This document shows, piece after piece, positions 16,579 to 25,460 of a DNA stretch of 38,633 nucleotides (position 1 is its first letter; each line of letters opens with the position of its first letter). The DNA is from Phormidium tanganyikae FI6-MK23 (GTDB lineage: Bacteria > Cyanobacteriota > Cyanobacteriia > Leptolyngbyales > Leptolyngbyaceae). The notes under the pieces are model-generated. The model was not told the DNA's origin. It did no database searches and worked only from the letters and a program-made list of their open reading frames with translations. Location: NCBI GenBank assembly GCA_019359175.1, contig JAHHHU010000029.1:1-38633 (forward strand), read 5' to 3'. The position numbers and the translations under genes were made by a program.

Positions 16579-19259
16579 AAGCCGCCCTCCAGTTCAAATT
16601 CAATTCGTCCCCGTTCTGGGTTGGATAGATTGTTGTCGAGCTGAGCAATTTCTAGTGGCGCAAATGTAATCTCGCCCGTTTTCAATTCTCCCTGCGATCG
16701 TCTTCCTGAGCGTTGAAATCGGATGATCTCAACTGATCGCACTCCTTCCACTTGCACAGCAGCTTGAATGACTTGGCTGAGATATACAGACTGTCCAAAC
16801 GTCAATCGATCAGGTGCAAAAAAACCAAGCTGTTGATTGGACAAGACTCGATTACTAAAGACTTCTAGCAATGCTTGCTTTACCGCAGTCCGAAAGTAAC
16901 CCGCCTCCACTTGAACTTTCATCGCAATGTCAAGCGGAACAAAACGCGATTCCTCGATCTCAATATCATGTCCTGCCATGCGAAATTGTTCTAGAAACGA
17001 TCGCAGATTCGCTCTAAAGGCATCGTCTAGCAATCTGCCACCCTGACGATCAACCGTCAGAAAAATAGTGTGCCAACTGCCCGTCCACCGTCGAGTTGCT
17101 TTAACGCGCTGTACTTCAGGATGGCGCTGTGCAACTTCTTCATAGTCTTTCTCGGTGACTGCCCGTTGAGGAACTCGAAAGGCTTGGGGCGCATATAAAC
17201 GGACTTGTTCGATCGATTCGGGATCGCTGCCACCTTGAGCAGGTAAAGGGTTCCGCACTTTTTTAATGCCGTCGATTTCTGTGGCGATATGCGCGATCGC
17301 TTCTGCACCCACATTCCCAATGCTGCCATTGCCAACTCGATAGGTAACTTCAAAGTAGGTACCTGCTTCCGGCTTTTTCCCTAGCGCATCATCCCCAAAT
17401 CTTAGATAAGTGCGTTCATCATCCTCTGTTTCTACAACAAAGTCTCGCGCAAATCGCTCACTATTCAGTAAGTCGGGTTCATCGTTCCACTCAAATTCTT
17501 GAGCGTTGTATTCTCTGAGTGTGATGCTTGGGCGAACCCGCCGTACCTTGCGATCGAGATCCTCACGGGTTGCCTCTTGTGGCTTGTGTTCCTTCTGAGA
17601 AAAACTAGGATTCACATCGCGAGTTTGCCATTCTATTGCCTGTCGCGCAGGTTGATCGGGATCGACCAAGACCCATTCATTACTTCGATTCAAGATGTAA
17701 GACTGTTGAGTGAGCGAACCAAATTTTAGGCGAGGACGATAGCGGTCTTGATTGCCCACTCGATTCAGTTGCTTTTCCTCTAGAATCGTTTGATTTCGAT
17801 TCGCGTTAGCTTTGGCAATTTCGAGGGATTGTGGTGCGAGAATAGAAGATTCAGGACGGGTGCGCCCGTGGTCAACTAGAGCGACATTGCCACGCGCTAT
17901 GCTGATGTTCGGATACAATTTTCCATCAATCCGTTTGGAAATGCAGAGATCAAACGGTAGCGCATCTTCTTCAAACCATTCGATTTCAACAACTCGCTGA
18001 GGCTGGTTAGATTCGGCAGTTTCCGCCAAGAGTAAATCTTCTTTGGGCTGCACAGTTTTTAGACGAACAGCATGGCGACGAGTCAGATCAATGCCAAACG
18101 GTTCTCCAGTTTCAGGATTCAGAAATTCCTCGAAGAGCAGCACTTTGCCTGATGTGAGACATTGCTGAAGTTTTCCTCCAGTATCCAACAAAGTTGCTCT
18201 AGTTGCGCCTGCTTTGAGAGAATAGATTTCTTCTCCCCACGGATGAAACCAGATTTCATTACAAATTTGATAAAGCGTAATCTCACGATCGAGAATCTCG
18301 AAAATCTGTGTTTCTGAATTTAAGACTTTCGCAATTAGTTTTTCATTGTTTAAAACAGTAGGAAGACCATCAACTTTCGTGAATAGACAAGTTCCGGCGC
18401 GCCGATCCTTGGCTGAATACCCCAGTAGCTTAATTCCGTCAATTTTAGGATTGAATCGCTGTGGATCTGCTTGCTGCTTTTCTACGTCAAATACAACCCA
18501 GGCACGAGCGTTACAACCCTCTTGCATGAAGTAGTCCAGCAATCGAGCATGACGACGCACCGAGACTCGCTTTCGGGCTGTTCCCAGATATGCTTCTGTC
18601 GAGACTGCATCCTGGTGGTAGCTCAGATGATCGGCAGCATAAGCCAGAATCTCGACGAGCATCACGCCAATATCGGCTGGACTGCGTTCTTTCCAGCTCG
18701 GCACAGTGACGGTTAAGCGATCAAGCATCAACTGCCGAAAGCTTGCATAGTCTTTTGCTAGATAATCGATCTCAGGAGGCAAAATAGCGGGTTCAGCGGC
18801 AGGACGCTCTGGCTGACAATCAATCTCGTTCGTGGATTGCGAAGCTCCGAACGATCGCACCGAAAATCGAATTTCAGCCAGGTGGGGATCAAATCCTTGC
18901 GGTGACTCACTCGGATTGAATTTCCCCAGTTGCAGTAGTTTAACTGGCGATTCAACCAGACGTAACGTGTAGGAAGGCGTTGAAACTGGAACGTCTCGCA
19001 GTCGAATCGTGATCAGCTTGCCAAATGAACTTGCAGCTTCCAGTGGAATCGTGGCTTGATTCTCATCAAGAACTTTGAGATTGTCCGGGGTCAAGCGATC
19101 GCTGTTTGCCAAATCATGCAGCAAGTAGACCTTCAAGGTTTTTTGATCAGAGGCAACCTCTAGATAGTCAATGCCATTCAAAAATTCTCCATTGACACCC
19201 TGTTGAGTCCGAGCAGTTTGGAGGCGGCGCTGATTCTGGCAACGATACTGACTCACCAT
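16575..19259 (-). CDS. cis11: Cis11 baseplate protein (gp6/gp7-like)
   Basis: 894 residues with the chosen start MVSQYRCQNQ at 19259, one base after the gp25 stop, with a GAGAGGTG ribosome-binding site just upstream; a longer frame reaches 19346 but runs into the previous gene. Features typical of eCIS Cis11/Afp11: LPPEIDYLAKDYASFRQLML, ERSPADIGVMLVEILAYAAD, HARLLDYFMQEGCNARAW, and the baseplate-J hallmark LRFGDDALGKKPEAGT near residues 620-640. The C-terminal 200 residues (YEEVAQRHPEVQRVKATRRW and onward) are the conserved gp6-like end. Unlike its partner Cis12 it carries no propeller insertion. It should pair with Cis12 to make the wedge around the hub. Its 3' end overlaps the Cis12 start by four bases (ATGA). 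Confidence 0.92.
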   Translation of the reverse strand: MVSQYRCQNQRRLQTARTQQGVNGEFLNGIDYLEVASDQKTLKVYLLHDLANSDRLTPDNLKVLDENQATIPLEAASSFGKLITIRLRDVPVSTPSYTLRLVESPVKLLQLGKFNPSESPQGFDPHLAEIRFSVRSFGASQSTNEIDCQPERPAAEPAILPPEIDYLAKDYASFRQLMLDRLTVTVPSWKERSPADIGVMLVEILAYAADHLSYHQDAVSTEAYLGTARKRVSVRRHARLLDYFMQEGCNARAWVVFDVEKQQADPQRFNPKIDGIKLLGYSAKDRRAGTCLFTKVDGLPTVLNNEKLIAKVLNSETQIFEILDREITLYQICNEIWFHPWGEEIYSLKAGATRATLLDTGGKLQQCLTSGKVLLFEEFLNPETGEPFGIDLTRRHAVRLKTVQPKEDLLLAETAESNQPQRVVEIEWFEEDALPFDLCISKRIDGKLYPNISIARGNVALVDHGRTRPESSILAPQSLEIAKANANRNQTILEEKQLNRVGNQDRYRPRLKFGSLTQQSYILNRSNEWVLVDPDQPARQAIEWQTRDVNPSFSQKEHKPQEATREDLDRKVRRVRPSITLREYNAQEFEWNDEPDLLNSERFARDFVVETEDDERTYLRFGDDALGKKPEAGTYFEVTYRVGNGSIGNVGAEAIAHIATEIDGIKKVRNPLPAQGGSDPESIEQVRLYAPQAFRVPQRAVTEKDYEEVAQRHPEVQRVKATRRWTGSWHTIFLTVDRQGGRLLDDAFRANLRSFLEQFRMAGHDIEIEESRFVPLDIAMKVQVEAGYFRTAVKQALLEVFSNRVLSNQQLGFFAPDRLTFGQSVYLSQVIQAAVQVEGVRSVEIIRFQRSGRRSQGELKTGEITFAPLEIAQLDNNLSNPERGRIEFELEGGL

Positions 19260-19260
19260 T

Positions 19261-19620
19261 TCACACCTCTCGCGAAAAACGGCTAACTTGACGCTGTTGT
19301 GTAAGACGAACAATGTACTGAATCGTGACCACAAGCCGCGAGTCATCGTTCTCGATCTGAACGCCTTCTAGCGAAATGACATCGTTCAACCAAGTATTCA
19401 ACGCGCCTTCAATCAAAAACTGGGTCGCAGTCACTAATTCATCACTATTGGGTGCAAAGACTAGCTGCATGATGCCGCACCCAAAATCAGGACGATTTAC
19501 CCGTTCTCCTGGATTGGTGAACAGCACTTGCTCGATCATTTGACGCACATGCGTTTCATAAGGCGACTGCGCGACTCGTCCTCGACCATCTAACTCAAAT
19601 GGATAAGCAATCTCAAGCAT
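19261..19620 (-). CDS. cis9: gp25-like baseplate wedge protein (Cis9)
   Basis: 119 residues, the normal size for the family. It has the gp25/Afp9 pattern: YPFELDGRGRVAQS at the N-terminus, VRQMIEQVLFTNPGERVNRPDFGCGI in the middle, and the conserved E-x-R-like C-terminal strand region (SRLVVTIQYIVRL). This protein links the wedge to the first sheath ring and is present in phage tails, T6SS (TssE) and eCIS. The ribosome-binding site AAGGGGA lies inside the last codons of the PAAR-like gene, with only 4 bases between stop and start, so the two are probably translationally coupled. Confidence 0.93.
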   Translation of the reverse strand: MLEIAYPFELDGRGRVAQSPYETHVRQMIEQVLFTNPGERVNRPDFGCGIMQLVFAPNSDELVTATQFLIEGALNTWLNDVISLEGVQIENDDSRLVVTIQYIVRLTQQRQVSRFSREV

Positions 19621-19624
19621 TATA

Positions 19625-19948
19625 TTACATCCCCTTAACGCGCATCTGTGTCAAAACGATCGTGAGCGGTGTTCCGGTGGGGGCGCAAATCGCTTGGCTG
19701 TCCTGTAACAATACAGGCATTCCCATTGCTTTGACTCGCAGCGATGCCAGAACCCAAATTCCGGTGATGCAAGGTCCAACATTCGCAGGCGGAGGCGGAT
19801 TGGCGCAGCCTGCGACTACATAAGGGGGCGGCTGGACGGTCACAGGTAAGCCCATCACCCGCACATGCGGCACAGGCGCAGTTGGTTTTGCTTGCCCTCC
19901 ATGAGCGCAAATCACAGTACTTCCAAGATTAAGCAGAAATCCGGGCAT
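19625..19948 (-). CDS. cis10: PAAR-like spike tip protein
   Basis: 107 residues. The pattern MPGFLLNLGSTVICAHGGQA, VMGLPVTVQPPPYVVAGC, MPVLLQDSQAICAPTGTP is that of the small PAAR-like tips found in eCIS clusters. Cys and His residues placed for metal binding are visible (C14, H16 and later cysteines). It should cap the spike trimer as a sharp metal-stabilised point and may carry cargo. It has the best ribosome-binding site in the operon (AAGGAGGAA), overlapping the stop codon of the spike gene. The order spike, tip, gp25 is the usual one. Confidence 0.9.
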   Translation of the reverse strand: MPGFLLNLGSTVICAHGGQAKPTAPVPHVRVMGLPVTVQPPPYVVAGCANPPPPANVGPCITGIWVLASLRVKAMGMPVLLQDSQAICAPTGTPLTIVLTQMRVKGM

Positions 19949-19953
19949 TGCTA

Positions 19954-19962
19954 TTCCTCCTT
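19954..19962 (-). promoter_or_regulatory. Strong ribosome-binding site of the PAAR-like gene
   Basis: On the minus strand AAGGAGGAA, spaced about 5 bases from the ATG at 19948 and overlapping the TAA stop of the spike gene (19961-19963). It fixes the start of the tip gene. Confidence 0.7.
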
Positions 19963-20764
19963 ATATGATTTCGAGCGCACCATTGTTGATGTTGACTGCG
20001 ATCGGGAGCAGCTTAATATTGGCTCCTCCATTGCTTAGTTCAATCTGTGCAGGGGTGATCTTAGTGCTGGCGGCAGTAGCACTAAGTTCAACTCCAGTAC
20101 TATTAAACTTCGCACTAGAAGGGGCGTTATTTAGTTCGATTCCAGATGAAGTAGAAAGCTTGAGCGTTGCGGGATTGCAAGTTAAATCGATCGTACTCGC
20201 TGTGAGTTTTGTCTCGACACCGCTCTCTTTAAGATCAATGGTATCGGCGGTAATCGTCACAGTTGAGTTCGCTCGATTCTTAAGTTCGATCATATCAGCC
20301 GTAATCTTGATCGTTGTTTCGTCTTTATTGTTGATTTCAATGCCATTGGCATCGAAAATCATTTTTAGCTTCCTCTCCACAGTGGGACGTTCCACCACGA
20401 TCGTGATTCCTTTGTTTTCTCCTTGATTGTTAAAAGTAACGGTCATGCCCTCCGTTCTAAACATTTGAATCTTATCGCGTTCCTCCACTTTCAAAGCTTG
20501 AGGCAGTTCACCTTGTCCCCAAAAACAACCACTCCAAATCGGGTAATCTACGTCTCCGCCTTCAAACTCTACCCATATATTTGATCCCACAGGCGGCACG
20601 GTGAATAAACCTACATCTTTTCCGGCATAAGGAACACAAGGCATTGCCCACGATAGCCTTCCTTCTCCGAAGATAGAAGCGACTTCAACCTGAATCCGCC
20701 CTAAATTGAAAGGGTCTTTCACACCCGCTACTTTTCCGCGATATTTCCCAAAGAATTTTCTCAT
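19961..20764 (-). CDS. Spike protein (gp5/VgrG C-terminal type: OB fold plus beta-helix)
   Basis: 267 residues. Residues 1-100 form the OB-fold part of baseplate protein V/VgrG: YRGKVAGVKDPFNLGRIQVEV, WAMPCVPYAGKDVGLFTVPPVGS, WVEFEGGDVDYPIWSGCFWG. Residues about 110-267 are a repetitive stretch in which strands such as TKITADMIELKN, TVTITADTIDLKE and TKLTASTIDLTC recur, as expected for the trimeric beta-helical needle. In Afp8/VgrG the hub and spike are fused; here they are two genes. SD-like GAGAAA precedes the ATG, 9 bases from the hub gene. It carries the PAAR-like tip encoded next. Confidence 0.9.
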   Translation of the reverse strand: MRKFFGKYRGKVAGVKDPFNLGRIQVEVASIFGEGRLSWAMPCVPYAGKDVGLFTVPPVGSNIWVEFEGGDVDYPIWSGCFWGQGELPQALKVEERDKIQMFRTEGMTVTFNNQGENKGITIVVERPTVERKLKMIFDANGIEINNKDETTIKITADMIELKNRANSTVTITADTIDLKESGVETKLTASTIDLTCNPATLKLSTSSGIELNNAPSSAKFNSTGVELSATAASTKITPAQIELSNGGANIKLLPIAVNINNGALEII

Positions 20765-20773
20765 CGCTTTTTC

Positions 20774-21913
20774 TCAAACAGGTAATCGTTCGACGGTCGT
20801 ATCTACTCCCTCTCGTGTGATGGTGAAGCTCTGTTTGTACTCTCCCTTGTGTAGTTTGTGGGTCACTTGTTTAACGTAGTAGAGACCGTCATAGCTATGT
20901 CCAATGCCGCGCAATCCGACGAGCTGCCGAATTTGCAGTAATGCACCATAGCGGATCGTATCAACTTCCCCCGTAGCTGTGACAATGCTATCGACAGAAC
21001 GGTTTGTCGTAGCTTGCGATCGCGATCTTGCTTCCGCAAAAGTATGTCCCGTATCTTGAAAGGTCATTCGTCGTACACAGGTTTGATTGTTGATCGACGG
21101 TGACGCTGAGAGATGAGGGCGATCGCTGTCGGGAATGCTCAGATTTTCAATGCGATTTGTTCTGCGATCCTGCACTCGTCCAGAAACGGTAGTGGGCGAT
21201 AGGGCATTGTGTTGGAAGTTGATGGATTCTAAGTTAGTAAAGGCTCCCATATTGGCGGTGAGTGCCCGCTGGGGCGTTTCCCTTGGCTTTTTGGGTGGTC
21301 CCCAGTAGGCGGTATTTTGTTCAACTCTGGGTCCCGGTGTTACATAAAACACGAATCCATTGCGGCGAGCTAGGGCTTGAATTTGTTCTAGATCAGTACC
21401 TTGTTTGACTGGAATGCGATCGCTGCGAGACGGTGCCCCGATCGGGGGATTTTCTACGTTAACTCGGAGTCCATATTGGCTATAGTTACCAAGTAATTGT
21501 TCAACGATCACTTTTTCATCTTGTTCTGGATGCTCAACTGGACCTTCCTGGCGATCCATCATGACGCTGATATCTTCCCCTGTAATCGTAAACGTTGAAG
21601 CTCCAGGCTCCATGCTGGGAGAGAATTGTTGATGCGTAATGATGCCATCCATCAGAAGATACGCTTTAGCCGTTAGCGCTACACTCAGAATGACTCGATT
21701 CCCTGGGATGATCAGCGGATCTTTGATCAGCGCATAGTTCTTTAGGTCACTAGCGCCCAGTCGTCCGACTTGAAACACGATCTGAAAGCCCGACCGTCCT
21801 TCATCGCGATGGGTGACTTCTATCGATTGAATCGCTTCAATCAACCGTCGAGAGGCGAGACTCGTTTTTTGCCTACCAAGGCGAACGGTCAAAGTAATAC
21901 CTTTGGGGAACAT
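20774..21913 (-). CDS. cis8: Baseplate hub protein (phage late control gpD / gp27 type)
   Basis: 379 residues. Typical gpD/Afp8 N-terminal features are visible: IEVTHRDEGRSGFQIVFQVG, LIIPGNRVILSVAL, LMDGIITHQQFSPSMEPGAS, IPVKQGTDLEQIQALARRNG followed by FVFYVTPGP. The C-terminus (GIGHSYDGLYYVKQVTHKLHKGEYKQSFTI) is the conserved closing part of the hub fold. It forms the trimeric adaptor between the hexameric tube and the spike. GAGGAAG upstream of the ATG serves as ribosome-binding site and overlaps the end of the LysM gene. It lacks the spike domain, which is supplied by the following gene. Confidence 0.92.
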   Translation of the reverse strand: MFPKGITLTVRLGRQKTSLASRRLIEAIQSIEVTHRDEGRSGFQIVFQVGRLGASDLKNYALIKDPLIIPGNRVILSVALTAKAYLLMDGIITHQQFSPSMEPGASTFTITGEDISVMMDRQEGPVEHPEQDEKVIVEQLLGNYSQYGLRVNVENPPIGAPSRSDRIPVKQGTDLEQIQALARRNGFVFYVTPGPRVEQNTAYWGPPKKPRETPQRALTANMGAFTNLESINFQHNALSPTTVSGRVQDRRTNRIENLSIPDSDRPHLSASPSINNQTCVRRMTFQDTGHTFAEARSRSQATTNRSVDSIVTATGEVDTIRYGALLQIRQLVGLRGIGHSYDGLYYVKQVTHKLHKGEYKQSFTITREGVDTTVERLPV

Positions 21914-21923
21914 AGTGTCTTCC

Positions 21924-22214
21924 TCAAACTTGAGGCAGCGGAATCCGCAATCGCTGACCGCTCTCGGCAGTCAGGTCAACGGCATTCATCGCATTGTTAG
22001 CATCCGCAATTTGCCAGAACTGTTCGGGTTCTCCTAGTGTAGTCGTCGTGAGTTGATCCAAGCGATCGCTCTCTTGAATCACCACTTCTCCTAGTGCGGG
22101 TAAGTCCTTCCCCTGAGGCAAAAATCGCCTTCGGACATAAGCGATCGTCCGTCCATCGAGCGAAGTGAATTTTGTCGTTTGGAGGGTATAGTAACGGCTT
22201 GTAGAGTCAAACAT
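21924..22214 (-). CDS. Small LysM-like baseplate protein (separate C-terminal part of Cis7)
   Basis: 96 residues. The second half reads VIQESDRLDQLTTTTLGEPEQFWQIADANN followed by RLRIPLP, a LysM/tail-protein-X pattern. In Afp7-type proteins this domain is fused to the C-terminus of the tube-baseplate adaptor; in this locus the adaptor (22239-22916) ends before it and the LysM part is a gene of its own, 24 bases downstream. It probably sits at the hub-wedge interface rather than binding peptidoglycan, as gp53 does in T4. No clear ribosome-binding site is visible before the ATG at 22214. Confidence 0.82.
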   Translation of the reverse strand: MFDSTSRYYTLQTTKFTSLDGRTIAYVRRRFLPQGKDLPALGEVVIQESDRLDQLTTTTLGEPEQFWQIADANNAMNAVDLTAESGQRLRIPLPQV

Positions 22215-22238
22215 TGTTCAGTATTGTTATTTGTGAAT

Positions 22239-22916
22239 TTATTGCAGATTCACACCTGTACGTTGGGCGGAGTAGCCCAAGTCTCCTTGGGTTGCTAATC
22301 GTTCTTTCGCTTTGTGATGCGACAAAAACAGTCGCGCTCCCCGCTGTTTCCAGGGCAAATCGTCGTAGTTCAGCACGCGCAAATTTAGCGAGACTTTTGC
22401 GCGAATGGGATTCAAATTCACATCGTAAGATTCTTCTGTGATCGTGAAAGCGTTTAGCCGAACAGGTAACACGCGCTGGGTACCCCAAATCAGCAGCGTC
22501 ATTGGAGCTTCCATCGGAATAATTTCAAGTACGCCTTGTCCCGCCTGCTCCATTGTGTCGTTGATTCGTTCGCTCGTTGGATAAATCAACGTTTCTAGGG
22601 CAGACAGTTGAGGATAAATCCCCAAACTCAGGGCATTGTTCTGCTCGGTTTGGGAAAGAGGTCCCGTAGAATCAAATTCGACATCTAGTTTGATCGTTTC
22701 GATCGGGGCACCCTTCAAGCGCATTGCTTCAGTGCGATCGCCTCCTTCTCTTCCACTCACTTGCGCTCTGACAGCGCGCGTTAGAGTTTCTGGATTGTAT
22801 TGAAAGTAGATGGTGCTGAGAATGGAATTTGCCGTGGGTGCCAGAACGACAATGGCACCTTTTAGCAACTTAGGAAAATTGCTAGGAAATTGAGTCGGGG
22901 GCTGAATGGTGGACAT
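22239..22916 (-). CDS. cis7: Cis7-like tube-to-baseplate adaptor, first gene of the baseplate operon
   Basis: 225 residues from the ATG at 22916 (MSTIQPPTQFPSNFPKLLKG). A longer frame begins with TTG at 22949, but the extra residues look unrelated. Family hallmarks: GAIVVL, IYFQYNPETLTRAVRAQ, RLKGAPIETIKLDVEFD, a Leu/Pro-rich segment YPQLSALETLIYPTSE, MTLLIWGTQRVLPVRL, and FTITEESYDVNLNPIRAKVSL. These match the N-terminal part of Afp7/Cis7. The usual C-terminal LysM is absent and is encoded by the next gene. It should connect the tube to the hub. As the first gene of the operon its expression depends on the intergenic region that begins at 22917. Confidence 0.88.
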   Translation of the reverse strand: MSTIQPPTQFPSNFPKLLKGAIVVLAPTANSILSTIYFQYNPETLTRAVRAQVSGREGGDRTEAMRLKGAPIETIKLDVEFDSTGPLSQTEQNNALSLGIYPQLSALETLIYPTSERINDTMEQAGQGVLEIIPMEAPMTLLIWGTQRVLPVRLNAFTITEESYDVNLNPIRAKVSLNLRVLNYDDLPWKQRGARLFLSHHKAKERLATQGDLGYSAQRTGVNLQ

Positions 22917-23418
22917 AAAGCGGGAGAACCATAGGCAATGGAACGGCAATCATAGGTGGTTGCACCAACGAGCGATTCATCGGAGACTCTCGCAAATCGC
23001 GTTCGTGGTATAGGTTAGCCGAGCGAGCAGAGGCTAAAGCAAGAAAGTCCTATTGCGCGAGGTGTAGCAACAGAAGCTCTAGAAGTTGTAAAATTGCGAG
23101 GCTAGTTGCAGGACGAGCAGGTTGCTTCAAAGCGTCAAACAAACAATGAGATGGGAGCTATAGGTAATATTAATTACTCAAGATGTTAGATTTCCCCCTC
23201 AGCTAGAAGTTAACCTTTCTACGATGCGATTAGTGTTATTTGAAGGTTTTTTTATTAAAGATTTACAGTTTTTCATCATCGTGATTTCTTTATTGAATAT
23301 TTATTGCTCTGCCTCTGTATCTATTGTTGTATCTTTTTATTGCAGTCATGTCTGTTCTAAGACAAATCTGTTTTAGTAAAGGCAGGCTAAGACAGTCTCT
23401 AAAGTTGTATTTTGCGCT

Positions 23419-23440
23419 CCTTCAGAGCTTCGCGAAGCGA
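23419..23440. repeat. Short palindromic repeat, intergenic copy
   Basis: A 22-base unit with core palindrome GCTTCGCGAAGC at 23427-23438. It matches 20 of 22 bases with 27071-27092, which lies inside a coding region. It resembles the short palindromic repeats dispersed in filamentous cyanobacterial genomes. Confidence 0.55.
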
Positions 23441-23682
23441 GTCGCGCTTGCTCGAACTGCTTGTTGCACTTAACCCTTTGAGTTTTTGTTTGGATGATAG
23501 ATGCTTGATGCTTACGCTCGTGATTGCATCAGCGATCGTCATATCAAAAATCTTTCGTGTTGAATTCTAGTCGGCGAAGACTAGCTTCGGTTTATTTGTA
23601 GTAAAGCCCATGTAATACTTCTCTGGTGCTAAGGAATTGAGAATTTATTAACTTGCAGTGATTCAACATTGCAGGTGATTGA

Positions 23683-23694
23683 ATTCACGATCCT
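23683..23694 (+). promoter_or_regulatory. Repeated 12-base motif upstream of the sheath gene (possible operator)
   Basis: ATTCACGATCCT, 99 bases before the sheath ATG. The identical 12 bases lie at 25461-25472, 51 bases before the tube ATG, and the bases after it (TAAAC and TAGAAC) are also similar. Possible shared regulatory site; chance is not excluded. Confidence 0.3.
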
Positions 23695-23792
23695 AAACAC
23701 TTCTCGATCGCTCAATAAAAGCCTCCGAAGATAGCGCCTCTTCTTGCGCTGGAGTTGGCTTCTCATGATTGAAATCAAACGAGGATGTCCCC

Positions 23793-25334
23793 ATGCCTGT
23801 TACTCCCACTTATCCTGGCGTTTATATTGAGGAAATTCCTAGCGGTATTCGTACTATCGTTGGAGTTGCCACATCCATCACTGCATTTATTGGACAAACC
23901 CTAAAAGGACGAGACAATGAACCCGTTCGGATTCAGAGCTATGCCGACTTCGATCGCGCGTTCGGCGGACTTTGGGTGAAGAGCGCATTGACTTATGCCG
24001 TGCAGCAGTATTTTCAGAATGGCGGACAGGATGCCATTATTGTGCGCGTTCATAAAGGTGCAGCAGCAGCGACTGTCAGTGTTTCTGGCTTGGAGTTGAA
24101 AGCTTCTAGTCCAGGTGTCTGGGGAAATCACTTGCGCGTCAGTGTTAACTTAGCAACTCGCGATCCGAATGATGGAAATCTGTTTAATCTCGTCATAGAA
24201 GAACTAGAAAACCCGGCTGCTTCTGCCGATCCAGGAGACGTGGTGGCAACTGAAACGCTGCGTAATTTGTCGATCGCATCCGAATCTCCGCGCTTCTATC
24301 AAACCGTGATCCGCGAAGAGGCAGAATTGATCGATCTCGCCAACAATACGGTGATTACCACTCGACCTGAAGCAGTTTCAGGAAACGCTGATGGAGGCAC
24401 GGATGGAGACAATATTACGGTTGATGAGGTCACAAACGATAACTTAGCGGACAATCGCCAAGGACTCTACGCGCTAGACAAAGCCGACTTATTTAACTTG
24501 CTTTGTATTCCCCCCCTGATTCGTGGAGAAGACGTACCCGTAGATACGGTCTATGCAAAAGCGGCGGAATATTGTAAGAAGCGCCGGGCGTTGTTGATTG
24601 TCGATCCCCCTTCGACTTGGACTACGATCGCAGATGCTGTCGCAGGCATCAATAACATTCGGGATCAGATCGGGACTAAGCTCGCGACGAACGTTGCTGT
24701 CTATTTCCCGCGCTTGAAGATGGCAGATGCGCTGAAGGAGAACTTAACGGAAGAGTTTGTTCCCTCTGGCGTGATTGCAGGAATCTGTGCGCGAACGGAT
24801 ACAGATCGGGGCGTTTGGAAAGCACCTGCTGGAATTGATGCTTCGCTTTCTGGGGTGCGTGAACTGACGTATAAGATGACTGATCCACAAAATGGGCAGT
24901 TGAACCCGTTGGGATTGAACTGCATTCGATCGTTTCCGGTTTATGGCACGATTCTCTGGGGTGCGCGAACGCTAGCAGGGGCAGATCAACTTGCTTCCGA
25001 GTGGAAGTATGTTCCAGTGCGGCGATTTGCGCTGTTTTTGCAGGAGAGCTTGTATCGAGGAACGCAATGGGTTGTATTTGAGCCGAATGATGAACCCTTA
25101 TGGGCGCAAATCCGCCTCAATATCGGAGTCTTTATGCAAGATCTTTTCCGTCAAGGCGCGTTCCAAGGTAAGACACCTGCTGAGGCTTACTTCGTCAAGT
25201 GCGACAAGGAAACGACGACGCAAAGCGACATTAATCGCGGCATTGTCAATATTGTGGTTGGATTTGCACCTCTGAAACCTGCGGAGTTTGTCATCTTGAA
25301 GTTTCAGCAAATTGCAGGGCAACTTGCGACCTAG
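23793..25334 (+). CDS. cis2: Contractile tail sheath protein (Cis2)
   Basis: 513 residues from the ATG at 23793 (MPVTPTYPGVYIEEIPSG), which has a GAGGA ribosome-binding site 7 bases upstream; an in-frame start at 23769 is too close to that site to be used. The N-terminal signature YPGVYIEEIPSGIRTIVGVATSI and the C-terminal domain (SFPVYGTILWGARTL, RYFxx-like VPVRRFALFLQESLYRGTQW, FEPNDEPLWAQIRLNIGVFM, YFVKCDKETT, IVVGFAPLKPAEFVILKFQQ) are those of phage and eCIS sheaths. About 513 residues is a common single-sheath length. It polymerises around the tube and contracts to drive it out. Only one sheath gene is present, unlike Afp, which has three. Confidence 0.96.
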   Translation: MPVTPTYPGVYIEEIPSGIRTIVGVATSITAFIGQTLKGRDNEPVRIQSYADFDRAFGGLWVKSALTYAVQQYFQNGGQDAIIVRVHKGAAAATVSVSGLELKASSPGVWGNHLRVSVNLATRDPNDGNLFNLVIEELENPAASADPGDVVATETLRNLSIASESPRFYQTVIREEAELIDLANNTVITTRPEAVSGNADGGTDGDNITVDEVTNDNLADNRQGLYALDKADLFNLLCIPPLIRGEDVPVDTVYAKAAEYCKKRRALLIVDPPSTWTTIADAVAGINNIRDQIGTKLATNVAVYFPRLKMADALKENLTEEFVPSGVIAGICARTDTDRGVWKAPAGIDASLSGVRELTYKMTDPQNGQLNPLGLNCIRSFPVYGTILWGARTLAGADQLASEWKYVPVRRFALFLQESLYRGTQWVVFEPNDEPLWAQIRLNIGVFMQDLFRQGAFQGKTPAEAYFVKCDKETTTQSDINRGIVNIVVGFAPLKPAEFVILKFQQIAGQLAT

Positions 25335-25460
25335 ATTGAGGATCGCGGATTAAATCAGTCTAGAATTGCCCTCACCAACTAGAGGTCTTGCTCCATTCTC
25401 GCTAGGAATAAGGGTTGGGAATGAGAGCGATCTAGCAAATGAGATTTCCGAAGTGGTTTG

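Larger units (their letters stand above)
22917..23792. promoter_or_regulatory. Divergent intergenic region between the baseplate and sheath operons
   Basis: 876 bases with no convincing gene. It must hold the promoters of both operons. The centre (about 23215-23350) is distinctly T/A-rich and the most likely promoter-bearing stretch, but I cannot assign -35/-10 boxes with confidence. It contains the palindrome GCTTCGCGAAGC (23427-23438) within a short repeat that recurs at 27071. It also contains ATTCACGATCCT (23683-23694), a 12-base motif also found upstream of the tube gene. The leader of the sheath transcript would then be up to several hundred bases. Confidence 0.55.

Noticed and set aside
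19965-20426. Hydrophobic open frame on the plus strand opposite the spike gene
   Set aside because: The hydrophobic look is produced by reading the regular beta-strand repeats of the spike backwards.
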